DNA of 28,855 nucleotides from Branchiostoma floridae (taxonomy: Eukaryota; Chordata; Leptocardii; Amphioxiformes; Branchiostomatidae), in assembly GCF_000003815.2 (NCBI RefSeq), contig NW_023365841.1, forward strand, positions 1-28,855, written 5' to 3'. The notes under the pieces are model-generated. The model was given only the letters and a program-made list of their open reading frames with translations. It had not been told where the DNA came from and searched no databases. Positions within the stretch are counted from its first letter, which is position 1; each line of letters starts with the position of its first letter. The position numbers were made by a program, and so were the translations under genes. Positions 18,201 through 25,700 of the stretch are shown in pieces.

Positions 18201-20901
18201 TCAAACAGAAATCTTGATGCTTTGTTTAAACAAAATCACTACTGAAATTAGGCCACAATGTCCAGTTGGCCTTTACGAAGAGGTAGTATTAGTTGTGTGC
18301 TCTTTTGCATATTTTCTGTAATGACTGACACATGAACCTACTGTGCATGCATATACATGTATGTATAGTATTACGCCACCCGCCATGACACACGAGTCAG
18401 GGGTAGGAGGAACCCCTTACCATCCTTGGTCGGAAGTCCTACTAGGAGACGGAAACACCAAACAACAAACCTGCATCTGCTGGGGTCGTCTTACACGTGG
18501 CATACAGTTGAGCCTGTGAGACATAGTGCGCCAGTAGACGAGAGGGTGGAGAAGGAATTGCACACCCCTCCTTCACCTTAAAAAGTCATATGCAGGTCAG
18601 GCAAAACAGGTTGCCGAACCCACCGGCAAGTGCCTGCTTGCCTGCTCATCTGTCGAAAAATCGACAAGAGAAACCGATAGTATTACGTACCTGCCAACCA
18701 CATACGATTGTCCGAGATCCACCCACCAGGCTGGATTAGCCTCTCCCGGGTCATCTGCAGTGTGTGTACAGGAACCATGGTCCCAGTGGGTATCGGTGTT
18801 CCCGTCCACGGCAAGGCTGGCATTCCCACTCCAGCTGGTGCTGGTTTGGAACGCTGACTTCCCCAGGGCAACGTTGACACCTACCTCAGTCGAGGAAACC
18901 CAGAATAATGATAAAATCAAAATAAATTTCCTATTCCTAGCCACACACTGCAGAAACTTATTCGCATCGGGTCGTTTTATTCGGATAACATGTTTTTTTC
19001 GAATCTTTTTTCTCATGAGTGTGAATTGGGTCTTAATCACACTACGCCAACAGCCGCCATCATCAAGATTTCAAACGTCATCCCTTTACGTCTGTGATGG
19101 TCTCGGTTGCCATGTGACATGTTACCAAGTTTTCAACGATGTAATTTTTTTTGAAACAGACAATAAAGCACACCATTGTAAAATGTACCTAAAAACTGCT
19201 TAGTTACATTCTTAACGTAGTCAGAAAGGGTTTAAAACGTCGCTGTTATGAAAGGCTCCTGTTCTGTCTTGTTTGATCTTCCCGCAAAACGTTGTATCCT
19301 AGCAACGCACGCTGACGCAGCATGTGACTACTACATATACTACAGGCGTAGTACGAATAAAGTCATTGACAGAATTATGATGTATTTCAGTATTCAAGAA
19401 ACACGGTGATCATTATCTGATGCTGCATATTGATTTTGATTCTCATGGGTTATTCTATGAGTTGAGGATACTAGGAATTTAGAAATGTAAACTACATGTA
19501 GTAAAGGCCTACCAGGAAATACTCGGACTTCGCACAGGGTCAGCACTCGGTCGGATCCAGGGAGACGGACGGCCACATAGCGCCCCCGCATCCCCGGACA
19601 GGAGACGGAAATGGACGGCTGGGTCACGTCGATGTGATGGTCACCTCCACAGCTGGGGTTCGTGCTGACCTGGTCGGAATCCCCGATGTGGATGTTGAAG
19701 GGGTTGAGTCGGTCCGGTTCATAGTCCATGCGGTTAAAGATGACCACCCTGTAGATATTGGAGACAGAGAATGCACAATATGAGTTTGAGTTTGGTACGC
19801 ATTGTATGTTCACTGACAGATAAACATTCATAGAGCTCCATAAAACCTGCAAACTTTGATAAATCCCCAGGCACTACAGTTACTTTTATGTCATACCTGT
19901 GACGCGAAAACGTTCGATACGGGTGTTCCGGACCGTGTGATAACTTTCCGTATCACACGGGTTCTAAGTTGTATCACACAGGCTTCCTTCGAGTAAATCG
20001 AACTATTTCGAACGGGCCGAATAGGGCACGGTTAAAAATTCGAATACCGGATTCGGACGTTAGAATTTCTGTTGTTACAATCTTTTGTTAAAGGACACAA
20101 CATTTTATCAACTTCTGGTGCATTTCGCATCGAAATATGTGTTTTCTCAGGTGAGTATGACATAAATAAAATACTCAAGGCTCAAAATGCAAATGCTCGG
20201 TCCCAGCCCTCCCTCGGGTCGGATCACCCTCCAGCCTTCGGCCCTCGGGCGATCCTTCCCGCGGTCGGGCTGGGACGTTGGGTGATGCGGAATACACAGT
20301 GTTGTATTCTATATATACCAAGTATGTGTGCTTTGAAACAAGGAGTCAAGCACCATATTAGTGATAGATAATGGATCCGGGAATATGCTGTAAACGCACC
20401 TGTTAATCACATACGGTTGGCCAAGATCCACCCACCAGGTTGGATTACTAGTATCCTCTAAATTAGCATGTGTACAGGAATTAGCAAAGTAGTTGGTATT
20501 GGTGTTCCCGTCTACGGCAAGGCTGGCCTCCCCTGTCCCATGGGTGCTGGTTTGAAACGCTGTCTTCCCCAGGGCGACATTGGCACCTGCCCCAGGAGGA
20601 GAGGACTGAACATTAGCAGTGTGGTACAGGCATCGATAACTCAAGTTGAACAACTGCTTTCCGTCATATATATGGCCTCCTTCGGTCAATATTGACCACG
20701 GTAAAATCCTAATTGATATCAGCCCTACAGCGTCGACTGTGGCTACACAGTCAAATACGACAATGACAGTCTCTGCCACACAGGGCACTGTAAGCTGACT
20801 CAGGTCTGTTGCAGAGTTTCTGTGGGTGGGGGGCTGTATACTTGTATGCATGTTATGAGAGCCAGCTGACTCATCAAGGCTGATATCATCAGGTAAGCCA
20901 T
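14928..20901 (-). CDS. FTP-FTP-EGF-FN3-FN3 secreted lectin-like protein (gene model, eight exons)
   Basis: Exons at 20842-20901, 20400-20605, 19513-19748, 18691-18880, 17579-17826, 16283-16384, 15459-15734 and 14928-15200 join without a phase conflict. Order: signal peptide, two FTP (fucolectin/tachylectin-4/pentraxin-1, F5/8C-like fold) domains of two exons each, a six-cysteine EGF module, two fibronectin type III domains. All domain borders except the first are phase 1, the classical shuffling phase of extracellular proteins. FTP domains in eel fucolectin bind fucosylated glycans, so a glycan-recognition role outside the cell is likely. No membrane segment or stop is seen, so the protein continues downstream of 14928, possibly into the coiled-coil exons at 239-1447. 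I know no gene name for this architecture. Confidence 0.85.
15459..15734 (-). CDS. Lectin gene exon 7: fibronectin type III domain 1
   Basis: A complete FN3 domain in one phase 1-1 exon. It contains DAPVNLTVTDVTDEGFSVTW (strand B tryptophan), DLQGYRVVVSE (strand C tyrosine) and LTPETDYIISV (tyrosine corner), and ends AVEATT. The acceptor is tcctcctgcag and the donor is A|GTAAGG. Confidence 0.94.
15952..16164. mobile_element. Complete MITE (213 bp) with 9-bp duplication TTACTACTA
   Basis: The terminal repeats of about 40 bp contain TTCACCTTTATCCGTTG, then ACCTATATCCGTTG, against the complement of the right end. TTACTACTA lies at 15943-15951 and 16165-16173. It sits in the intron between the EGF and FN3-1 exons. 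A truncated relative is at 809-957. No coding capacity. Confidence 0.8.
16283..16384 (-). CDS. Lectin gene exon 6: EGF-like module
   Basis: A single 102-base exon in phase 1-1 encodes ECGHCLGGGVNC, DPVSGVCSAGCQDGW and KTQYCDQ. The six cysteines have the spacing of the compact EGF repeats of MEGF/scavenger-receptor-F proteins (GW between C5 and C6). The acceptor (tgtttttaaaag) is weak in pyrimidine but the phase is exact. The donor is A|GTATGT. Confidence 0.85.
16385..17578 (-). other. Intron between FTP-2 and EGF exons
   Basis: Contains a likely old repeat at about 16620-17075 (TTGCCATGGCAACCCAAAAA, ending near GTCCGTTTTGACCCCACTAG) and a TA microsatellite at 17114-17135. No additional exon was found, and phase 1-to-1 continuity needs none. 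Confidence 0.5.
17579..17826 (-). CDS. Lectin gene exon 5: FTP domain 2, second half
   Basis: The acceptor is atctacag and the donor is CCCG|GTAAGA. Encodes VVIFNRLDAGPERLNPFNIH, NPQCGGDHRIDL, SCPVMRGRFVVIRLPG and LTLCEVLIFPG. It is 12 bases longer than exon 3 through an inserted GPDS after IHIGDS. Phase 2 in, phase 1 out. Confidence 0.93.
17827..18690 (-). other. Intron inside FTP domain 2
   Basis: About 860 bases, phase 2. A GC-richer patch at about 18370-18600 (ccgccatgacacacgagtca, then gcagatgcagg on the complement) differs in composition from the AT-rich surroundings and may be a transposon remnant. No coding role is supported. Confidence 0.4.
18691..18880 (-). CDS. Lectin gene exon 4: FTP domain 2, first half
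   Basis: Encodes VNVALGKSAFQTSTSW, SLAVDGNTDTHWDHGSCTHT and NPAWWVDLGQSYVVGR. The acceptor GAGGTAG|GTGTC keeps phase 1 with exon 3. The donor GGCAG|GTACGT leaves phase 2. It is clearly paralogous to exon 2. HWDHGSCTHT is closer to the canonical fucolectin loop than NYFANSCTHA of domain 1. Confidence 0.92.
19513..19748 (-). CDS. Lectin gene exon 3: FTP domain 1, second half
   Basis: The acceptor is atctacag and the donor is G|GTAGGC. Encodes VVIFNRMD, RLNPFNIHIGDS, NPSCGGDHHI, SCPGMRGRYVAVRLPG and LTLCEVRVFPG, the C-terminal FTP strands. The paired cysteines and the RGRYV...LTLCEV core are family hallmarks. Phase 2 in, phase 1 out. Confidence 0.93.
19883..20318 (+). mobile_element. Repeat family X, copy 1 (with GC-rich end)
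   Basis: Starts TTTATGTCATACCTGTGACG, passes through CGTGTGATA/TATCACAC palindromes and a CGAATACC block, and ends with a GC-rich hairpin (CCCAGCCCTCC...GGGCTGGGAC) and GGTGATGCGGAATACACAGT. It is colinear with 25042-25428 and, inverted, with part of 22890-23345. It lies in the intron inside FTP domain 1. No protein coding seen. Confidence 0.75.
20400..20605 (-). CDS. Lectin gene exon 2: FTP domain 1, first half
   Basis: Contains ANVALGKTAFQTS, SLAVDGNTNTNYFANSCTHA and NPTWWVDLGQPYVINR, matching the FTP consensus (NVALGK, AVDG, SCTHT, WWVDLG). The acceptor atgttcag (after a TGCTAAT branch-like word) gives phase 0. An alternative acceptor at 20587-20588 would start the exon at 20586 in phase 1. 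The donor AACAG|GTGCGT leaves phase 2. Confidence 0.9.
20842..20901 (-). CDS. Lectin gene exon 1: start codon and signal peptide
   Basis: ATG at 20899-20901 has a strong context (ccaagATGG). The exon encodes 20 residues beginning MAYLMISALMSQ and ending LALITCIQ, a hydrophobic secretion signal. The donor CAA|GTATAC is moderate. It joins in phase 0 to exon 2, giving ...TCIQ-SSPPGAGANVALGK, where cleavage near the junction would leave the FTP domain at the mature N terminus. A longer frame open to 20929 lacks a signal and was not preferred. Confidence 0.6.
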
Positions 20902-21707
20902 CTTGGTGCTTTAAACTCCACAATTTCATTAATCGTATGTATTTCCGTCATAACAACTACAAATAGATGTCTGCCTCGTGCGATCAACATCAGGCCCTCC
21001 CACATTAAATATAATATCCCAAGACGATGGAAAAACTGCGCCTTCATGCTTATTTTAAAGTTTGTGGTGTTTCTGTCCTAATTTCATCAATCTTTTGCTC
21101 AAATTTATCAGATTACGTCGAGTCTACTGGCTACTTATGTACAATAAAGGTCTTCATTCAATCATTCATTGATTAATGGTTAATGGCCCACCCCGAGGTG
21201 TATATGGTGTCATAACGCCTGGTCCTTTGCTATATAACCACCAAATAACCCACCGAGTGACCGAAGCAGATCATGCTTTTCGTTGGCCACGATTCCTGGA
21301 CGATCTCACTCTGATTGGCGAGAGTCCTGTGTGTCTGTCCCTCTGATTAGTTCAAACTTTCAAAAGTCATTAACACATATGTGTTAATGAAACTATTTAA
21401 TGCACGGCTGTTAATGAATTTCCATCTGTTACGACGTCATAACCAACATGAAATGGGCCTNCATTTGGTAATATTGGTAAACGGTAACTTGTCGCTGGGG
21501 TTGAACGTTTGACTAACTAACTAAATTAAGTGTACATTGTACTTTTAGATGAACATGTACACTTATAGCATTGGAAAATTAATTTTTAAGCCTACTGCCT
21601 AAAATATGTAGATTTAAGATACATATTCAATAATTTCAACATGAAAGGCACGCTAGTGAGTACGTATATCATGTTATTAATAACAGGCTGTTGAGACATG
21701 TTGCCGA
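20902..21707. other. Region upstream of the lectin gene start
   Basis: Likely holds the lectin promoter and the 3' flank of the next gene. A LINE-like 3' end lies at about 20985-21170 (...tgtacaataaaggtcttcat followed by an ATTC tail). An AT-rich word (TATATTT on the minus strand near 21004-21011) is too weak to call a TATA box. One N at 21461. Confidence 0.4.
20985..21172 (+). mobile_element. LINE-like retroposon 3' end with (ATTC)n tail
   Basis: A unique block ending TACAATAAAGGTCTT is followed by CATTCAATCATTCATTGATT. An AATAAA word plus a short repeat tail is typical of L2/CR1-like 3' ends. No reverse transcriptase is visible. Confidence 0.45.
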
Positions 21708-21813
21708 TCACATGAAGGCGTCACACCACTCTTTAAGGCAGGTGTAGCAGTCTCCGGCCTCCTTACTGTTGGCGCCGGTTGCGTCCTTGAACCAGTCAAT
21801 AGGGTGGAAGTTG
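21708..21813 (-). CDS. Orphan cysteine-rich terminal exon
   Basis: After an AG at 21814-21815 (cttttactaaaag) an open frame encodes NFHPIDWFKDATGAN, SKEAGDCYTCLKEWCD and AFM, then a TGA stop. Three cysteines, two tryptophans and balanced charge look like real protein, and G+C is higher than in the flanks. Phase 2 in. It lies between the lectin start and the hydrolase. I do not recognise the family, and no upstream exon could be matched. Confidence 0.35.
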
Positions 21814-22588
21814 CTTTTAGTAAAAGAAACTCGAGTTGAAATAATATGCATACAATCGGTTCTGAAAATACCATAGCTCAGACACATCTTTTTTTTTTAA
21901 GATGGAAAAATTGTATACATCCTTTACAACTCAAAATCAGTGGAAAACTTAATTGAAAACATAAGCTTGCGGGCCATCCTTACACCCACCGTGGATCGCT
22001 CGATGGTCCTGCCTACATCCTCTCAAACTTCTTATAAGTCTGAAGACAACTTTGTTCCTTTCACGCGGAAGAAGAAGTGACTTCCATTCATAGGTCGAAA
22101 GAAGTTACATGCAGTCTAAGCCCGTGCGCTGATTTAAAACACCCAGAGAAGAGGGTTTGAAATGTCCGAATAGTTTTCTATTAGTAAGCTATAATAGCGT
22201 ATACTAAGTACTTGGACTTCATAACAAGCTAATACAACTACACTATTTTGGTTTTGAACTTGAAATGGTTTGATGCCTTTGATACATTTGATACCATCTT
22301 CGGGATGAAGTCAGATCCATCGCCTGTAAGCTCCCGATATTCACTCTTGCTGTTTGTACTTTTCGCTCTCCCACAATTTCTCTGCCTTGATGATATGGTT
22401 TGACCAGCTTAAACCTATCATAGTTGAAAAATGTGAATACAAATGTGTAGAGTACATTGTATGAGGAGGTCGCAGGTCGCGTACTGTTCCCTGGCCGGCT
22501 ACACCCCTCTGGCCGGCTTACTCCTCTATTTGGTCCATTGAATATTTCTACGGGTTTCCAGCGACCCGGAGTCTGGTACCGGTAGAGA
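21814..22588. other. Stretch without a recognised gene
   Basis: Contains only unsupported ORFs. Its right end would be the 3' untranslated region of the hydrolase if the last exon at 22589-22706 is correct. No AATAAA on the minus strand is obvious there. Confidence 0.35.
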
Positions 22589-22706
22589 CTACGCCTGCTG
22601 ACCAACTGTGGTGTGTTGTAGCTGGCTACCTGTGGTGTGAGTGGTCATCAATCCTAGGTTCTCCTCCTTCTGGTCAAGGGCCTTCGAGAACATTTCTACA
22701 ACCATC
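22589..22706 (-). CDS. SERHL: Possible last exon of the hydrolase
   Basis: The acceptor is ctttcggcag. The open frame encodes [19 protein letters not shown] and an MTTHTTGSQ... tail and stops at TAG (22589-22591). The first dozen residues could match the last helix of SERHL proteins (pattern V..II..FL), but similarity is weak and the phase (2) cannot be checked because the preceding exon is missing. Confidence 0.4.
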
Positions 22707-25700
22707 CTGCCGAAAGACAACACGAAAGATATTTTTTAGGTTGGGTTATGGTATCCAGGCTAGTTATGAAGTGACAGCATCGTACAAATAGAAGCCTTCA
22801 AGTACAGCAACAGCAACAGCATCAAACGTAAAAGTACACGTGTCTTTCTAACTTACTTTTTGTAACTTACTCATTCTAAACTGGGTACATATAGAATACA
22901 ACACGGTGTATTCCGTATCACCCGAGGTACCAGCCCTCCCGCGGGTCGGATCGCACGACGGCCAAAGGCCGGAGGGTGATCCGACCCGCGGGAGGCTGGG
23001 ACCGTTTGATGCTGTTGCTGTACTTGAAGGCTTCTATTTGTACGATGCTGTCACTTCATAACATCACAAAGTCATATCACTCCATTCCTACAATATTTCA
23101 TCGAGGTACCAGCCCTCCCGCGGGTCGACCCACGGGAGGGCTGGGACCGAGGATGATGCGGAGTACACCTTGTTGTATTTTATCCACCTAAGAAAACCCA
23201 TGTTTTGATGCGAAATGCGCCAGAAGTTGAACAAATTTGGTGCCCTCGACCAAAAAGTGTTACAATAGGAATGTTACAACGTCCGAATCAGGTATTCGAA
23301 TTGCCAACCGTGCCACACTCGGCCCGCTCGAAATGGTTCGATTTACTTTATATGTATATACTGTATGTTTTTATTGTATGAGCCCTGGAAGATTAGTTCA
23401 ATCTGAGATAAAGGGCAACCCAATAAACTAAAAGACCAATCTCGTCTGCTATGTGCTGTGTCGTGTCNNNNNNNNNNNNNNNNNNNNNNNNNNNNNNNNN
23501 NNNNNNNNNNNNNNNNNNNNNNNNNNNNNNNNNNNNNNNNNNNNNNNNNNNNNNNNNNNNNNNNNNNNNNNNNNNNNNNNNNNNNNNNNNNNNNNNNNNN
23601 NNNNNNNNNNNNNNNNNNNNNNNNNNNNNNNNNNNNNNNNNNNNNNNNNNNNNNNNNNNNNNNNNNNNNNNNNNNNNNNNNNNNNNNNNNNNNNNNNNNN
23701 NNNNNNNNNNNNNNNNNNNNNNNNNNNNNNNNNNNNNNNNNNNNNNNNNNNNNNNNNNNNNNNNNNNNNNNNNNNNNNNNNNNNNNNNNNNNNNNNNNNN
23801 NNNNNNNNNNNNNNNNNNNNNNNNNNNNNNNNNNNNNNNNNNNNNNNNNNNNNNNNNNNNNNNNNNNNNNNNNNNNNNNNNCATGATTTTGCAAGAAAAG
23901 ATTGGAAAGTGACTGCATGTACCTCATCATTTAAAACATTTGTTTTTGTACACTCACCAAGACTGTGCGCAATCAGAGAGAACTTCTTCCAACCTAAAGC
24001 TGAAAAGATTTCAAATTGGTTTTACCAAGGAGCTTTTATCGTGATAAAAGCTCCTTGGTTTTACTCAAACTTTCTAACATCATGATAACAGTATAGCCAT
24101 ATTCACAAAGTTGCAAACAAAAACTAGGAGCAAACAAATAATAAGCAAAAAACACAGACACATTGCTTTACAGTCTTGCAATTTGTGTTACGTTACTTTA
24201 ACTGATGACCTCTGACCCCTCCTCATTATCTTGTATAGTTCCCTGCTTTGATCTATTACAAGATCTTCTTTATGTTATACTTGATTCACACTTACGTTTG
24301 ACTTGTTACGTTATTTGATTTTCTGTAATTTTGTATGGACTCCAGGAAGAATTAACCTGGGTACCATACGGATAGTAGTTCGCTCCTATGTTCGCTTCTG
24401 CTATCCATCAAAGACTTGCACATTCAAATCGTTTGGTGGTGACGCCAGTTAATGAGCGAATCAAGGAATGGGTTCTAGAGCGCTCGTTCAATGACAACAG
24501 GCCGGCGCCCAAATGCGCAAGGGTACGAAGGGCTTTTCCGGTGTTGGAACACTGGTTCGGAGCTCTTGAAACCATTCCATAATTTGCTCAGCGCCTGCGT
24601 CTAAAATTTGGATGATTCCTGGGACGTTAAGATGGTCCGGGACCCCAGACGGAAAAGCACAGAAGCGATATGTATAGCGTATAATGAATGTCAGAGCTAG
24701 AAGCGACTGTATAAAGTGTATATAGTGAGTGCTGGAGCGAACCACTTTTCGGATGGTACCCAGGCTAAGGAAGAATAGCTTTTACATTCAATTTCAGTAC
24801 ATTCAAAGTCTAATTGAGATCAAAACAAACAAACAAACAAACAGACCTATCACGACCCTGTGCACGTCCATGACCCAGTTCTCGTACTTGTAGCTCATCC
24901 CGGGAGGAAGGTGGGAGGAGCGCCCGTGGCCAGGCAGGTCCATACTCACAAAGTACAGATCTGAAACATTTGCTTTTCTGTTAATCGAAATTCACCAGGA
25001 CACATGTGGATGGGTGAGAGAACACCTGGTGCACGTAATCACCTTTATGTCATACCTGTGACACGAAAACGTTTGATACGGGTGTTCCGGACCGTGTGAT
25101 AACTTCTGTATCACACAGGTTCGAAAGTTATATCACACAGGCTTCCTTCGAGTAAATCGAACCATTTCGAGCGGGCCGAGTGTGGCACGGTTGGCAATTC
25201 GAATACCTGATTTGGACGTTGGAACATTGCTGTTGTAACGCTTTTTGTTTGAGGGCACCAAATTTGTTCAATTTCTGGTGCATGAGTTTTCTCAGGTGGG
25301 TATGACATAAATAAAATACAACACGGTGTATTCCGCATCACCCTCGGTCGCATCACCTTCGGCCGTCGGGCGATCCGACTGGCTGCCGGGCTGGGACCTC
25401 GGGTGATACACAGTGTTGTATTCTATATTTACAGCATAAGAAAAGATCTTGTTAGCAATTTACTTTGCATAAACATCAAACTTTAAGTGATCTTGAACCA
25501 ATCAGTTCACTACAGAGATACCCTAAGGCTTCCATTAGTTGTGACAGTGAGAGAACACAGCTGCAATGTACAGTCAGATTAGATTTGATTTACCATAGGT
25601 AATGCAATGAGGAAACCCCCCCTTGCTTTTTTCGAGAAGCACAATGAATAGTGGACCACAACAGGTTATAGGTACCAGATAACCTGTCCATCTGAGCACA

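Noticed and set aside
18683-18880. Second minus-strand frame over FTP-2 first half (starts MSTLPWGSQRS)
   Set aside because: Shadow of the true frame with NVALGK, AVDG and WWVDLG.
20606-20929. Continuous frame starting MKLWSLKHQ into FTP domain 1
   Set aside because: No signal peptide and no domain similarity; an overlapping frame gives a signal peptide with strong start context and correct splice phase.
21004-21011. TATA box for the lectin gene
   Set aside because: Only a partial match, inside a LINE-like remnant; no initiator or other support.
23343-24085. Open frames spanning 23468-23881
   Set aside because: They consist almost entirely of unknown bases in the assembly gap.
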